DNA from: Bacillus xiamenensis
GTDB taxonomy: Bacteria; Bacillota; Bacilli; Bacillales; Bacillaceae
Direction of reading: 5' to 3'
NCBI RefSeq assembly: GCF_000300535.1
Contig: NZ_AMSH01000028.1
Location: 1-43,147 of the forward strand
Length of the DNA stretch: 43,147 nucleotides
The position numbers and the translations under genes were made by a program. Positions 7,961 through 17,885 of the stretch are shown piece by piece; positions within the stretch are counted from its first letter, which is position 1; the number at the start of each line of letters is the position of its first letter. The notes under the pieces were generated by a model. It was not told where the DNA came from. It searched no databases and was given only the letters and a program-made list of their open reading frames with translations.

Positions 7961-7989
7961 AAAAACAGACCGGCCAAAAGACCGGACTG
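7961..7989 (-). terminator. Terminator of brxB
   Basis: The stem CAGACCGG (7966-7973) with CCGGACTG (7982-7989) has one central mismatch. On the minus strand it is followed by TTTTTTG, 30 bp after the brxB stop codon. Confidence 0.8.
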
Positions 7990-8019
7990 CTTCGTATTTA
8001 TTCATTCAAAAGTAACATT

Positions 8020-8457
8020 TTATACTTCTTCGCAATGCTCATCGAAAGCGGCTTGAAGTTTTGACACCACTTCCATTGGTTCGTGCCCCTCAATCTCATG
8101 GCGCTCTACCATTGTAATCATTTTTCCATCTTTTAATAGGGCAAACGATGGCGAAGATGGCGGGTAGCCTTCAAAGTATTCACGTGCTCTTGCCGTTGCC
8201 TCTTTGTCCTGTCCAGCAAACACTGTAAGCAATTGATCCGGACGCTTATCGTAATGAACAGAATAACCAGCTGCTGGTCTTGCAATACCGCCAGCACAGC
8301 CGCAAACTGAATTCACCATGACAAGTGCCGTTCCTTTTTTCGTCAGCGCTTCATCAACCTCTTCAGCTGTTGTCAGTTCCGTGTAGCCTGCCTGCTTGAT
8401 CTCGTCTCTCGCTTGTTTCACAATATCATTCATAAATAAATTAAAATCAATATTCAT
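8020..8457 (-). CDS. brxB: Bacilliredoxin BrxB (YqiW)
   Basis: The 145-residue thioredoxin-fold protein has the CGC motif in [16 protein letters not shown], diagnostic for bacilliredoxins. These remove bacillithiol from S-bacillithiolated proteins in the cytosol during oxidative stress. Sequence and length agree with B. subtilis YqiW throughout, including the C-terminal [17 protein letters not shown] at 8457 follows AAGGAGTGG. It is a single-gene unit with its own promoter and terminator, divergent from bmrU. Confidence 0.95.
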   Translation of the reverse strand: MNIDFNLFMNDIVKQARDEIKQAGYTELTTAEEVDEALTKKGTALVMVNSVCGCAGGIARPAAGYSVHYDKRPDQLLTVFAGQDKEATARAREYFEGYPPSSPSFALLKDGKMITMVERHEIEGHEPMEVVSKLQAAFDEHCEEV

Positions 8458-8497
8458 ATCCGTCCACTCCTTCTACGTACCAAAGCATTTCAACTAC

Positions 8498-8526
8498 ATC
8501 ATATCAAGGAAAACGCTGGCGGGCAA
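8498..8526 (-). promoter_or_regulatory. Predicted sigma-A promoter of brxB
   Basis: On the minus strand, -35 TTGCCC (8521-8526), 17 bp, -10 TATGAT (8498-8503). It lies about 40 bp upstream of the start codon. Only four of six -35 bases match. Confidence 0.5.
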
Positions 8527-8621
8527 ATGTGTTGTCTTGCCCTTTTCACTTTTTCCGAAGATCGTTTATGAGCTGTGGGATTGGGGAAAAGTGATAATAA
8601 AGTGATGAAAGGGAGAATGGC

Positions 8622-9518
8622 ATGATGGCACAATTCAAAAAAGCGATGCTTATCTATAACGGAAATGCTGGACAAAAAAACATGGAAAAAACTCTAAGTC
8701 AAACAGTGCCTCTTCTTTCTTTACATATGGATGAACTCATCCTTAAACCGACAAAGCGGCCACATGATGCCTACCATTTCTGCCGTGAGATGGATGAGAC
8801 GGTTGAACTGCTGATTATATTAGGCGGGGATGGAACCGTCCATGAATGTATGAACGGAATTGGCGGTTTAGAAAAAAGGCCGGCAGTCGCGATATTGCCT
8901 GGCGGAACATGCAATGATTTTTCTAGAACGCTGGGCATACCTCAGCAAATGCCAAAAGCCGCTCAAGTCATCATAGACGGCGCTAAAAAAAAGGTCGACT
9001 TAATCAAAGCAGAAGATCGATATCTTTTAAACTTTTGGGGGATCGGGCTTATTGCAGATACCTCTAATAATATCAACGACAAAGAAAAGGCCGTACTCGG
9101 AAAAATCAGCTACTTCACGAGCGCTATTCGAACCATTCAGCAAACAGATCCGTTTCACGTTCGAATTGAAACCGAAGAGGAAAACTGGGAAGAGGAAGCA
9201 GTCATCGTCCTTGTCATGAATGGGCATTTTATCGGTACAAATAAAATAGATCTGCCAAATGCGGCAATTGATGATGGAAAAGCCGAAATTTTAATTTGCA
9301 GAAATACGAGTTTCTCTGCTTTAAAAGAGATTTTTTCAATGAACCGGGAAGAGCTAGAGGATTTTACAGGAGACCTGTCTCTTATTCAAGCATCACGCAT
9401 TCATATCCATACAAAAGAAGAAATGGATGCAGATACAGATGGTGAGGTATATATGACTGCTCCTTCTTCACTTGAAGTATTAAAACAGCGTTTGACCTTT
9501 ATCGTTCCAGCAGAATAG
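8622..9518 (+). CDS. bmrU: Diacylglycerol/lipid kinase family protein, BmrU-like
   Basis: The 298-residue product has a DAGK catalytic domain: a nucleotide-binding loop around LIYNGNAGQ and the conserved ILGGDGTVHECMNG motif near residue 72, then LPGGTCNDFSRTLGI. The C-terminal half is the beta-rich lipid kinase domain. It probably phosphorylates a lipid at the membrane surface; the substrate is unknown. Length and locus fit B. subtilis BmrU, which precedes the multidrug pump gene bmr. Here no bmr or bmrR follows, and a terminator comes immediately after. GAAAGGGAGA precedes ATG at 8622; the next codon is also ATG. DgkB/YtlR paralogy cannot be fully excluded. Confidence 0.85.
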   Translation: MMAQFKKAMLIYNGNAGQKNMEKTLSQTVPLLSLHMDELILKPTKRPHDAYHFCREMDETVELLIILGGDGTVHECMNGIGGLEKRPAVAILPGGTCNDFSRTLGIPQQMPKAAQVIIDGAKKKVDLIKAEDRYLLNFWGIGLIADTSNNINDKEKAVLGKISYFTSAIRTIQQTDPFHVRIETEEENWEEEAVIVLVMNGHFIGTNKIDLPNAAIDDGKAEILICRNTSFSALKEIFSMNREELEDFTGDLSLIQASRIHIHTKEEMDADTDGEVYMTAPSSLEVLKQRLTFIVPAE

Positions 9519-9520
9519 AG

Positions 9521-9556
9521 AAAACGCCCGCATCATTTCGATTCGGGCGTTTTTTT
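9521..9556. terminator. Bidirectional terminator between bmrU and the 97-aa membrane gene
   Basis: Perfect 10-bp stem AAAACGCCCG (9521-9530) and CGGGCGTTTT (9544-9553) with T-runs on both sides. On the minus strand the 5' arm encodes the last lysine-proline residues (KKTPESK) of the neighbouring gene and the stop codon lies in the loop. Confidence 0.85.
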
Positions 9557-9826
9557 GATATAACGTCTGTATAAATATTCAAGTGCATAGCCTAGCAGTG
9601 TCCCTAAAAGAAGGGAAATCCCTAAAAAACTATTGGCGACTCCTTTAAACCCGCCTACCATCAACAAGCAATAAGCGATTTGAATGATTGAAACGATAGA
9701 TATGATCAGCAGTAATCGTTCAGGATGATTGCGTGATTTGGAAATATACCGAAGAAAAGCGAACGCAATGGCTGTCATAAACATAAGACCCACGGTAAGG
9801 AAAGCAAAGAAATCTAGTCCAGACAT
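9533..9826 (-). CDS. Small membrane protein of unknown function (97 aa)
   Basis: I do not recognise this family. The product has about three hydrophobic helices (roughly residues 5-25, 36-56 and 65-85) and a basic C-terminus RRYIKKTPESK. The frame extends to 9976, but ATG at 9826 has AAAGGAGCGGCG at ideal spacing. The longer version would overlap bkdB and add a non-hydrophobic low-quality segment. It follows bkdB by 67 bp across a strong hairpin, so it may be partly co-transcribed with the bkd operon. In B. subtilis I recall no such gene here; the bmr pump occupies this neighbourhood. A small multimeric transport or stress membrane protein are possibilities without evidence. Confidence 0.75.
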   Translation of the reverse strand: MSGLDFFAFLTVGLMFMTAIAFAFLRYISKSRNHPERLLLIISIVSIIQIAYCLLMVGGFKGVANSFLGISLLLGTLLGYALEYLYRRYIKKTPESK

Positions 9827-9856
9827 ATCGCCGCTCCTTTCTGATTGATGTGGAAA

Positions 9857-9881
9857 TCCCCTTCTCCTTGTGAGAAGGGGA
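9857..9881 (-). terminator. Hairpin at the end of the bkd operon
   Basis: Perfect stem CCCCTTCTC (9858-9866) and GAGAAGGGG (9872-9880) extended by one A-T pair. Only a short T-stretch (ATTTCC) follows on the minus strand, so termination may be partial or the hairpin may protect the bkd mRNA end. Confidence 0.65.
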
Positions 9882-9893
9882 AACATAAATGAC

Positions 9894-11153
9894 TTAATAG
9901 ACGGACGTCTGCTCGTCGATGCCTTCAAGAATTTGTTTAATTCTTTGCAGGAATCTGCCGCATACAAGACCATCAAGTACTCTATGATCTAATGAGAGAC
10001 AAAGGTTCACCATATCTCTTGCTGCAATCATGCCATTTACAATCATTGGACGCTTCACGATTGATTCTACTTGTAAAATAGCGGCTTGCGGATAGTTAAT
10101 GATCCCCATTGATTGAATCGAACCAAATGATCCTGTGTTGTTCACAGTGAAAGTGCCGCCTTCCATATCACTTTGCTTCAGTTTGCCTTGTCTCACCTTG
10201 GAAGCAAGCTCATGAATGTCTTTGGCGATACCCTTAATCGTCTTTTCATCCGCATCTTTGATCACTGGGACAAAAAGAGCGTCATCTGTAGCAACAGCAA
10301 TGGATACATTGATCGCTTTCTTTTGCACAATTTTATCTCCAGCCCACATGCTGTTCATTTCAGGGAATTCTTTTAAGCCCTGAGCCACTGCTTTGACAAA
10401 GAATGCAAAGAACGTCAAATTAAAGCCTTCTTTTGCTTTGAATTGATCTTTTAGCTGATTTCTTCTTGTCACAAGGTTTGTCACATCCACTTCCATCATC
10501 GTCCAGGCATGTGGAATTTCGTGTTTGCTTCTTAGCATATTGGCGGCAATCGCCTGTCTAATCGGTGTGACCGGCAGTTCAACATCTCCAGGCATTGAAG
10601 AGATAGAAGGAGCTGCTTTTGCTTGTGACGGCTTCGCAGGCTCCGTTTGACCCGTACCATCACTCACAGGTGCTGCCGTTTCTTTTACGCCTCCACTTTC
10701 GATAAGCTTCAGCAAATCTTTTCTTGTGATTCTGCCGCCAGCTCCCGTTCCTTGAACAGCCGCTAAATCAATTCCGTGCTCATCTGCTAAACGAAGGACT
10801 GCTGGAGAGTATCGTTTCTTTTGACTCTGATCGGCATTTGTTTGATCAGCTTCTTTTGTTTCACTTTGCACAGGTGCCGCTTCTGCTTCTTTTGCACTCT
10901 GCTGCGCACTGCCTTCTACTTCAATTTCACAAAACACTTCACCTACTTGAAGTGTGTCACCCTCTGCAGCCGATAGCTTTGTGATCGTTCCTGTAAAGGA
11001 TGACGGAACCTCTGCGTTCACTTTATCCGTCATGACTTCCGCAATCGGATCGTATTTATTCACATGATCGCCAGGTGAAACGAGCCATTTGCTAATGGTT
11101 CCTTCTGTTACACTTTCACCTAGCTGAGGCATTTTCATTTGTTCAATTGCCAC
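9894..11153 (-). CDS. bkdB: Branched-chain 2-oxoacid dehydrogenase E2 (dihydrolipoyl acyltransferase) BkdB
   Basis: The 419-residue product has the domain order of an E2 enzyme. The lipoyl domain (residues 1-78) has the lipoylated lysine in TDKVNAE (K44). An Ala/Glu-rich linker follows, then a peripheral subunit-binding domain near 115-150 (RYSPAVLRLADEHGID...GRITRKDLL) and a catalytic domain (about 190-419) with DHRVLDG (H390). It moves the branched acyl group from E1 to CoA and forms the core of the complex. The products prime iso and anteiso fatty acids. It is the last gene of the operon, 18 bp after bkdAB. Confidence 0.96.
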   Translation of the reverse strand: MAIEQMKMPQLGESVTEGTISKWLVSPGDHVNKYDPIAEVMTDKVNAEVPSSFTGTITKLSAAEGDTLQVGEVFCEIEVEGSAQQSAKEAEAAPVQSETKEADQTNADQSQKKRYSPAVLRLADEHGIDLAAVQGTGAGGRITRKDLLKLIESGGVKETAAPVSDGTGQTEPAKPSQAKAAPSISSMPGDVELPVTPIRQAIAANMLRSKHEIPHAWTMMEVDVTNLVTRRNQLKDQFKAKEGFNLTFFAFFVKAVAQGLKEFPEMNSMWAGDKIVQKKAINVSIAVATDDALFVPVIKDADEKTIKGIAKDIHELASKVRQGKLKQSDMEGGTFTVNNTGSFGSIQSMGIINYPQAAILQVESIVKRPMIVNGMIAARDMVNLCLSLDHRVLDGLVCGRFLQRIKQILEGIDEQTSVY

Positions 11154-11171
11154 TTGAAACCCTCCTCTTTC

Positions 11172-12155
11172 TTAAAACGCCGCTAACTCTCTCATTTCAG
11201 CTTCTACCTTATCCGGATTGACCATGAAAAATTTCTCCATTGTCGGTGCATACGGCATTGCCGGAATATCAGGTCCTGCTAGACGTTTAATTGGTGCATC
11301 TAAATCAAACAAGCAGTGCTCAGAAATGATCGCTGCCACTTCGCTCATGATGCTTCCTTCTTTTGTATCTTCCGTTAAAAGGAGCACCTTGCCTGTTTTT
11401 GATGCCGCTTCAATAATCGCTTCTTGATCAAGTGGATACACGGTACGTAAATCAAGAATATGAGCGGAAATTCCGTCCTTCGCAAGGCGCTCTGCTGCTT
11501 GCAAGGCAAAATGAACACAAAGACCATATGTAATGACCGTGATGTCATCGCCTTCACGTTTCACATCTGCTTTTCCAATAGGAAGCGTATAATCCTCCTC
11601 AGGCACTTCTCCTTTAATGAGACGGTATGCACGTTTGTGTTCAAAGAACAATACAGGATCTGGATCACGCACTGCGGCCTTTAACAGACCTTTTACATCA
11701 TAAGGTGTAGAAGGCATGACAATCTTTAAGCCAGGCTGATTAGCAAAAATCGCTTCAACCGATTGTGAATGATAAAGCGCCCCGTGTACACCGCCCCCGT
11801 AAGGTGCACGGATGACCATCGGACAGCTCCAATCATTGTTTGAGCGGTATCTAATTTTTGCAGCCTCTGAAATGATTTGGTTGACAGCTGGCAGAATGAA
11901 ATCCGCAAATTGCATCTCTGCGATCGGACGCATTCCATACATGGCTGCCCCAATGCCGACACCAGCAATCGCTGATTCTGCAAGAGGTGTATCCATCACG
12001 CGCGCTTCTCCAAATTGCTCGTAAAGACCCGCTGTCGCTTTAAATACGCCGCCTTTTTTCCCGACATCCTCTCCGAGCACAAACACTTTCGGATCTCGCT
12101 GCATTTCTTCTTTCATCGCTAGTGTAATAGCATCTATATATGACATGACAGGCAT
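11172..12155 (-). CDS. bkdAB: Branched-chain 2-oxoacid dehydrogenase E1 beta BkdAB
   Basis: The 327-residue product has the transketolase-like pyrimidine-binding domain (about 1-175; VLGEDVGKKGGVFKAT, APYGGGVHGALYHSQSVEA) and the C-terminal transketolase domain (about 195-320). It forms an alpha2beta2 tetramer with BkdAA that decarboxylates 2-oxoacids from Leu, Ile and Val with thiamine diphosphate. The size is typical. It lies 12 bp after bkdAA with a good ribosome site. Confidence 0.96.
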   Translation of the reverse strand: MPVMSYIDAITLAMKEEMQRDPKVFVLGEDVGKKGGVFKATAGLYEQFGEARVMDTPLAESAIAGVGIGAAMYGMRPIAEMQFADFILPAVNQIISEAAKIRYRSNNDWSCPMVIRAPYGGGVHGALYHSQSVEAIFANQPGLKIVMPSTPYDVKGLLKAAVRDPDPVLFFEHKRAYRLIKGEVPEEDYTLPIGKADVKREGDDITVITYGLCVHFALQAAERLAKDGISAHILDLRTVYPLDQEAIIEAASKTGKVLLLTEDTKEGSIMSEVAAIISEHCLFDLDAPIKRLAGPDIPAMPYAPTMEKFFMVNPDKVEAEMRELAAF

Positions 12156-12167
12156 TTTTCTTCCTCC

Positions 12168-13163
12168 TTACTCCGCATACACGTAACGAAGTGCGCTTTC
12201 TGCATCAGCATAAGCTGCGTTTTCCGCTTCATCAGTGGCTTCGTTTACGATTTGCATAATTTCTGTTGTCATCTCTTCTTTCATTTCAGAAGTCATGACG
12301 TTTCCTTCGATTAAGTACGTTTCATACTGAATGAGCGGATCTTTCTTTCTCGCTTCGAGCACTTCTTCCTTTTCACGATAGCTAGAATCGTCGTCATCAC
12401 TTGAATGCGCGGTTAATCGGTAAGAAATAGTTTCGATCAATGTTGGGCCTTCGCCTCGTGCCGCACGGTCTCTCGCTTCTTTGACCGCTGCATAGACTTC
12501 AAGCGGATCATTTCCATCAACCGTCACGCCAGGCATTCCGTACCCAATTGCACGATCGGAAATGCGTTCACATGCCACTTGTTTGTCATACGGAACGGAA
12601 ATCGCATATTTATTGTTTTCACACATGAAAATAACAGGCAGCTTATGCACAGCAGCAAAGTTGGCGCCTTCGTGGAAATCCCCTTGGTTTGAAGAGCCTT
12701 CACCGAACGTGACAAAGCTGACAAAGTTCTTCTGCTCTAGACGCCCAGCAAGTGCAATTCCAACCGCATGGGGAACCTGTGTGGTCACAGGCGATGATCC
12801 AGTCACAATTCGGTTTGACTTTTGCCCAAAATGACCCGGCATCTGTCTCCCGCCTGAGTTTGGATCGTCTTTTTTCGCAAAACCAGACATCATCAAATCT
12901 TTCGCTGTCATCCCAAATGCCAGGACAACTCCCATATCACGGTAGTAAGGTAAAACGTAATCTTCTTCTCTATTGAGGGCAAAAGCAGCGCCGACTTGCT
13001 GCGCTTCCTGTCCCTGACAAGAAATCACGAATGGAATTTTTCCAGAACGGTTTAAAAGCCACATCCGTTCATCAATTTTTCTTGCTAGAAGCATGGTTTT
13101 ATATATATCAATCGCTTGTTCATCTGATAATCCTAATTCCTGATGACGCATGTTACTCATCAT
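12168..13163 (-). CDS. bkdAA: Branched-chain 2-oxoacid dehydrogenase E1 alpha BkdAA
   Basis: The 331-residue E1 alpha subunit has the thiamine diphosphate motif beginning GEGSSNQGDFHEGANFAAV and ending near ENNKYAIS. Also visible are the phosphorylation-loop-like region YRLTAHSSDDDDS and the N-terminal helix LLARKIDERMW. It partners BkdAB. GGAGGG lies 5-6 nt before ATG 13163; the second codon is also ATG. The gene is 14 bp after lpdV. Confidence 0.96.
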   Translation of the reverse strand: MMSNMRHQELGLSDEQAIDIYKTMLLARKIDERMWLLNRSGKIPFVISCQGQEAQQVGAAFALNREEDYVLPYYRDMGVVLAFGMTAKDLMMSGFAKKDDPNSGGRQMPGHFGQKSNRIVTGSSPVTTQVPHAVGIALAGRLEQKNFVSFVTFGEGSSNQGDFHEGANFAAVHKLPVIFMCENNKYAISVPYDKQVACERISDRAIGYGMPGVTVDGNDPLEVYAAVKEARDRAARGEGPTLIETISYRLTAHSSDDDDSSYREKEEVLEARKKDPLIQYETYLIEGNVMTSEMKEEMTTEIMQIVNEATDEAENAAYADAESALRYVYAE

Positions 13164-13177
13164 GTTTCCCTCCTTGA

Positions 13178-14602
13178 TTAAAAATGGATCGCCTTTCCGT
13201 CAACAGCAAGTGCTGCCTCGCCCATCGCCTCTGACAGGGTTGGATGCGGGTGTATCGTCTGCCCCACTTCCCACGGAGTTGCATCAAGTACTTTGGCTAA
13301 TCCAGCTTCAGATATCATATCTGTTACATGGGGACCAATCATATGAATCCCTAAGATATCATCCGTCTTTTGATCGGCAATGATTTTGACAAATCCATCA
13401 GTCTCCCCAAACACAAGTGCTTTTCCAATGGCCATGAAAGGGAATGTCCCAACCTTGACTTCGTAGCCTTGCTCTTTTGCCTCCTGTTCAGTCAGTCCAA
13501 CACTAGCGGCTTCTGGGTGAGAGTAAACACATTTAGACACGAGTGTTTCATCAAGCGGCTTTGGATCTTGACCTGCCATATGTTCCACCGCAATCATGCC
13601 TTCATGCGAAGCGACATGGGCCAGCTGAAGTCCGCCAATGACATCTCCTATCGCGTAAATATGTGACTCTTTCGTTTGATAATGCTCATTCACAACAATG
13701 CCTTGCTTTTCTATCTGGATGTCCGTGTTTTCAAGTCCAATGCCTTCCACATTCGGCACCCGGCCAACTGAAAGGAGCAATTTTTCTGCTTCAAACGATT
13801 GAATGTCTCCATCCTTTTCCGCTTGTATCTTAACGAGATTTTCATGCTTTTCTACGGAATCTGGCAGGACCTTCGCATTTGTCACAAAGGTGATGCCTTT
13901 TTTCGTTAATAGCTTTTCCATTTCTTTAGAAATATCTTGATCTTCTGTTGGCAAAATGCGATCAGCAAACTCGATTACTGTGACTTTTACGCCAAAGTCA
14001 TTCAGCATGGATGCCCACTCGATCCCGATCACACCGCCGCCAACAATAAGCATGGACTGAGGGAGTTCTTGCAGTTCAAGCGCATCATCTGATGTGAGGA
14101 TGTGCATTCCATCCGCTTCAAGTCCAGGCAAGACGCGTGGTCTTGATCCTGTCGCGATGATCACCTGCTTTGGAATCAGCATTTCATTTTCATCTCCATT
14201 TGCCATTTCTACCGAGATGGTTCCTGGCATTGGAGAAAAGATAGAAGGCCCCAGTATACGGCCTATTCCTTCATATACATCAATTTTCCCTTGTTTCATT
14301 AAATGTTTAACGCCGCCTGCTAATTTTTCTACAATCTCTGTTTTTCTTTTTTGTACGTTGGCAAATTGCAAGGCAACGCCGCTTGCTTCAACGCCAAAAT
14401 CAGCGGCACGTTTCACCGTTTGATAGACTTCTGCACTTCTGAGGAGCGCTTTAGATGGAATACAGCCTTTATGAAGACATGTTCCACCAAGCTTTGATTT
14501 TTCTACGACTGCTGTTTTCAATCCAAGCTGAGAGGCACGGATAGCGGCTACATAGCCCCCTGTGCCTCCACCAAGAATGACGAGGTCATATTCAGTTGCC
14601 AT
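13178..14602 (-). CDS. lpdV: Dihydrolipoamide dehydrogenase E3 LpdV
   Basis: The 474-residue flavoprotein starts with the FAD-binding [19 protein letters not shown]. The redox disulfide is in [16 protein letters not shown], the NAD site in [14 protein letters not shown], and the dimer-interface HPHPTLSEA at the C-terminus carries the active-site base histidine. It reoxidises the lipoyl arm of BkdB with NAD+. The gene overlaps the end of buk by 11 bp. It is the operon-specific E3, distinct from the pyruvate dehydrogenase one, which must lie elsewhere. Confidence 0.96.
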   Translation of the reverse strand: MATEYDLVILGGGTGGYVAAIRASQLGLKTAVVEKSKLGGTCLHKGCIPSKALLRSAEVYQTVKRAADFGVEASGVALQFANVQKRKTEIVEKLAGGVKHLMKQGKIDVYEGIGRILGPSIFSPMPGTISVEMANGDENEMLIPKQVIIATGSRPRVLPGLEADGMHILTSDDALELQELPQSMLIVGGGVIGIEWASMLNDFGVKVTVIEFADRILPTEDQDISKEMEKLLTKKGITFVTNAKVLPDSVEKHENLVKIQAEKDGDIQSFEAEKLLLSVGRVPNVEGIGLENTDIQIEKQGIVVNEHYQTKESHIYAIGDVIGGLQLAHVASHEGMIAVEHMAGQDPKPLDETLVSKCVYSHPEAASVGLTEQEAKEQGYEVKVGTFPFMAIGKALVFGETDGFVKIIADQKTDDILGIHMIGPHVTDMISEAGLAKVLDATPWEVGQTIHPHPTLSEAMGEAALAVDGKAIHF

Positions 14603-15713
14603 GACTTGTCACTCCTTTCTTCATCCTTTGATCATTTGGGTATTCCTTCGGTGATTCTTCTTCTTTTAAAATACGGAGCGCACCTTCTGCTAAGGATTGC
14701 AACTCATTTTCACCTGGGTACACGACAACATCTGAAATCCAGTCAATGTACCCTCTAATACTTGACGTAATTTGTTTGCTGTACGCAAGGCCGCCTGTTA
14801 ACACAATCACGTCAACAGCCCCTTTTAAGACAGCACTCGCCGCACCGATTTCTTTGGCAATTTGATAGCACATCGCTTCATAAATAAGGGCTGCACGCTC
14901 ATCGCCAGCTTCGATCATGCGCTCTACTTTTACCGCGTCTGTCGTGCCGAGATAGCCCGCAAGACCGCCTTCACCAATAATGCGTTTGAGCATTTCCTCT
15001 TGTGAGTATTCACCAGAAAAGCAAAGGGTGACAAGGTCACCTGTCGGAAGTGTTCCCGCTCGCTCTGGGCTAAAAGGACCTTCGCCATGGAGACCGTTAT
15101 TGACATCAATGACCTTTCCTTTTTCATGTACACCAATCGTAATCCCGCCGCCCATATGGGTAATAATCATGTTCAAATCTTCGTAACGCTTTCCAAAAGA
15201 AGCGGCTGTTTTTCTTGCGACTGCTTTTTGATTTAACGCATGAAAAATGCTTTTTCGCTCAATTGTCGGCAGCCCGGAAATCCGAGCAATCGGCTTTAGT
15301 TCATCTACTACCACTGGGTCCACAATAAAAGCCGGAATGTTGAGGCCAAGTGCAATTTCTCGGGCAATAATTCCGCCTAGATTGGAGGCATGCTGGCCAG
15401 CATACCCTTCTTTTAGATCTTTGACCATTTGCTCATTTACTTCATATGTGCCTCCTTCAATCGGGCGAAGAAGACCGCCGCGCGCGCAAACAGCATCAAA
15501 TTTTGAGATGTTCATCCCCTGTTCATGCAGCGTTTTAAGAATTGTTTCTTTACGAAATGAAAACTGATCAATGATATGAGGGAATTTCTTTAATTCCTCA
15601 TCTGTATGTCTTAATGTCGTTTCAAAGATAGATCGTTCATTATGAAACACACCGATTTTTGTTGAAGTAGAGCCAGGATTAATCGTGAGAATACGCCATT
15701 CTTTTGTCAGCAA
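14592..15713 (-). CDS. buk: Butyrate/branched-chain fatty acid kinase Buk
   Basis: The 373-residue acetate-kinase-family enzyme begins with the ATPase-fold motif [36 protein letters not shown] lies near the middle and [11 protein letters not shown] near the end. With Ptb it converts branched acyl-CoA to acyl phosphate and then to the free acid plus ATP. The frame opens at TTG 15719, only 2 nt after GGAGG. TTG at 15713 has an 8-nt gap and is the more likely start; no ATG is available nearby. Confidence 0.93.
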   Translation of the reverse strand: MLTKEWRILTINPGSTSTKIGVFHNERSIFETTLRHTDEELKKFPHIIDQFSFRKETILKTLHEQGMNISKFDAVCARGGLLRPIEGGTYEVNEQMVKDLKEGYAGQHASNLGGIIAREIALGLNIPAFIVDPVVVDELKPIARISGLPTIERKSIFHALNQKAVARKTAASFGKRYEDLNMIITHMGGGITIGVHEKGKVIDVNNGLHGEGPFSPERAGTLPTGDLVTLCFSGEYSQEEMLKRIIGEGGLAGYLGTTDAVKVERMIEAGDERAALIYEAMCYQIAKEIGAASAVLKGAVDVIVLTGGLAYSKQITSSIRGYIDWISDVVVYPGENELQSLAEGALRILKEEESPKEYPNDQRMKKGVTSHGN

Positions 15714-15746
15714 AAACAAAACCTCCGTTTCAACTCATTCATCAAA

Positions 15747-16841
15747 TTAGCGGCGACTTAAAATATGTTGGCCATTTTGCAGGAATTGACTTCTTGATTT
15801 GCGCATTCTTTCAATTCGCTCTTCAGCCAATCGGTCTGCCGCTTTATACGTTGGAATGGCATCACGGTTTGAGATTTCAATTACACGCTCAATATTTTGG
15901 TAAATGCCTTCTACTTTTTTCATTGCACGATCTGCATTATAGCCATAAAGTTCATCAGCCACGTTAATGACGCCACCTGCATTGATCACATAATCAGGTG
16001 CATACACTATGCCCATCTCATGAATAAGATCTCCGTGATGGGTTTCTCTCAGCTGGTTATTGGCTGCACCTGCAATGACTTTTGCTTTTAGCTTAGGAAT
16101 TGTCACATCATTAATGGTTGCACCAAGTGCACATGGTGCATAAATATCACATGGTTGATCATAAATATCGTCAGGATCTACCGCTTTTGCACCGAAGTCT
16201 TCTACAGCTCGCTGAACAGAATCTTTGTTGATATCTGTGACGATCAGTTGTGCGCCTTCTTCATGCAGGTGTTTACATAGGTTGTAAGCCACATTTCCAA
16301 CACCTTGAACGGCAATTGTTTTTCCTTCTAATGAATCCGTCCCGAAAGCAGCTTTTGCAGCTGCTTTCATTCCTTTATATACACCGTAAGCTGTGACTGG
16401 TGATGGGTTTCCGGAAGAACCAAATGCAGGAGAGATTCCTGTGACAAAGTCTGTTTCTTCATGGATAAGGTCCATGTCTTCTACCGTTGTACCGACATCT
16501 TCAGCTGTAATATAACGGCCATTCAGCCCTTGAATGTAGCGTCCAAATGCACGGAACATTTCTTCATTCTTGTCTTTTCTCGGATCACCGATGATGACCG
16601 TTTTACCGCCGCCAAGATTCAGGCCTGCTGCCGCATTTTTATACGTCATCCCTCTTGCAAGACGCAGCGCATCTTCAATAGCGGCTTCTTCGTTTTCATA
16701 TGTCCACATTCTTGTTCCGCCTAGTGCTGGCCCAAGTGTTGTATCATGTATCGCAATAATGGCTTTTAAACCAGACTGCTCATCCTGACAAAATACAAGC
16801 TGTTCATAATCGTATCGTTCCATATATTTAAAAAGTTCCAT
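15747..16841 (-). CDS. bcd: Leucine/branched-chain amino acid dehydrogenase Bcd
   Basis: The 364-residue member of the Glu/Leu/Phe/Val dehydrogenase family has the catalytic lysine region [18 protein letters not shown] (K80 area), the proton-relay region ITAEDVGT and the Rossmann motif [12 protein letters not shown] near residue 182. It deaminates Leu, Ile and Val with NAD+ to the 2-oxoacids used by the Bkd complex, in the cytosol. It overlaps ptb by 14 bp, and AGGAGG precedes the ATG. Confidence 0.96.
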   Translation of the reverse strand: MELFKYMERYDYEQLVFCQDEQSGLKAIIAIHDTTLGPALGGTRMWTYENEEAAIEDALRLARGMTYKNAAAGLNLGGGKTVIIGDPRKDKNEEMFRAFGRYIQGLNGRYITAEDVGTTVEDMDLIHEETDFVTGISPAFGSSGNPSPVTAYGVYKGMKAAAKAAFGTDSLEGKTIAVQGVGNVAYNLCKHLHEEGAQLIVTDINKDSVQRAVEDFGAKAVDPDDIYDQPCDIYAPCALGATINDVTIPKLKAKVIAGAANNQLRETHHGDLIHEMGIVYAPDYVINAGGVINVADELYGYNADRAMKKVEGIYQNIERVIEISNRDAIPTYKAADRLAEERIERMRKSRSQFLQNGQHILSRR

Positions 16842-17760
16842 TGTTTTTTCCTCCTATTACTTCCGCTTCATTTGATGTACAAATGGCAAGTGCAATTGAA
16901 TAGAGCTTACTTTCGGCTGAATCAGACCGGCTTGTTAAAGCAATCGGTGCCTTCGCTCCTGCCACCACAGCCCCCACCTTTGCATGAGCAAAGTAGATGA
17001 GGGATTTATAAAGAATGTTGCCTGCTTCAATGGTTGGGACAAGCAAAATATCTGCATGACCAGCGACATCACTCGTAATATTTTTATGAGAAGCTGCCGT
17101 TTGAGAGATGGCATTATCTAAAGCAAGCGGTCCATCAATCAGGCAACCAGAAATTTGACCTCGGCGGTTCATTTGCGCAAGACTTGCAGCCGTGAGCGTC
17201 GAATCCATCGCTGGGTTCACCACCTCTACCGCAGATAGTACTGCCACCTTTGGCATGGCATTTCCAATAGCATGTGCGACTTGAACGGAATTGACCGTAA
17301 TTTCTTTCAGCATTTTTAAATCCGGTGCGATGTTCATAGCAGAATCTGTGACATAAATAAAACGGTCGAAGCCCGGTACTTCAAATGCCGCAACATGTGA
17401 TAGGACACTCGCTGTTCGAAGTCCATACTCTTTATTCAGAACAGCTTTTAACAATACGGCTGTCGGGACATGCCCCTTCATGAGAATATCTGCATGGTTT
17501 TCACTGACTGCCTGCACGGCAATTTTGGCAGATTCTTCGGGTGAATCGGAGTGAATAATATCTATCCAGTCTTCATTGATCTCATGCTGTTTGACTAGCT
17601 CCTTTAGGCTACGTTTGTTCCCAACCAGCAGGAAGCGAGCAACCTTTCGCTGAATGGCCATTTTGATGGCCTGAAGCACTTCTTCGTCTTCTGCATGAGC
17701 CACAGCCGCTGTTTTATTCTGCAACTGTGAGGCTTTCATAATCAGATCGTCAAGCTTCAT
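16828..17760 (-). CDS. ptb: Phosphate butyryltransferase Ptb (YqiS)
   Basis: The 310-residue phosphotransacetylase-family protein has [29 protein letters not shown] and [16 protein letters not shown] segments typical of Ptb. It swaps CoA for phosphate on branched acyl-CoA, feeding Buk. The frame runs up to 17805, but the stretch upstream of ATG 17760 overlaps the sigma-54 promoter. The ATG at 17760 has GGAAAGGTGG and the correct N-terminus MKLDDLI. It is the first gene of the seven-gene bkd operon. Confidence 0.95.
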   Translation of the reverse strand: MKLDDLIMKASQLQNKTAAVAHAEDEEVLQAIKMAIQRKVARFLLVGNKRSLKELVKQHEINEDWIDIIHSDSPEESAKIAVQAVSENHADILMKGHVPTAVLLKAVLNKEYGLRTASVLSHVAAFEVPGFDRFIYVTDSAMNIAPDLKMLKEITVNSVQVAHAIGNAMPKVAVLSAVEVVNPAMDSTLTAASLAQMNRRGQISGCLIDGPLALDNAISQTAASHKNITSDVAGHADILLVPTIEAGNILYKSLIYFAHAKVGAVVAGAKAPIALTSRSDSAESKLYSIALAICTSNEAEVIGGKNNGTF

Positions 17761-17799
17761 ACTTGCCCACCTTTCCTTGTGCTCGGTTCGTGTTTTTAT

Positions 17800-17816
17800 A
17801 TGCAAGTTCCGTGCCA
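17800..17816 (-). promoter_or_regulatory. Sigma-54 (SigL) promoter of the bkd operon
   Basis: On the minus strand TGGCAC, five bases, TTGCAT: an exact -24/-12 sigma-54 consensus. It is 40 bp upstream of the ptb ATG. It agrees with the SigL/BkdR control known for B. subtilis bkd. Initiation is expected near 17788. Confidence 0.93.
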
Positions 17817-17857
17817 GCTTGAAATGTGTGAAAAACGAACCTTTCCGAGAAGAATTC

Positions 17858-17872
17858 GTGCAATTTTTTGCA
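17858..17872. promoter_or_regulatory. Predicted BkdR upstream activator site for the bkd operon
   Basis: GTGCAATTTTTTGCA is a palindromic site about 45-60 bp upstream of the -24 element. The same 15 bases occur once more at 20006-20020, upstream of bkdR. A site shared by the operon and the activator gene, placed as an enhancer, is what a BkdR binding site should look like. A further TGCAT-rich stretch (17880-17897) lies next to it. Confidence 0.7.
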
Positions 17873-17885
17873 GATTACGTGCATG

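Noticed and set aside
8560..8600. Sigma-B promoter upstream of bmrU (GTTTAT, 13 bp, GGGGAA)
   Set aside because: The -10 matches GGGTAT at only four positions and no other support is visible.
14094..14423. 109-codon plus-strand frame opposite lpdV
   Set aside because: Shadow of the third-codon pattern of lpdV; composition unlike a protein.
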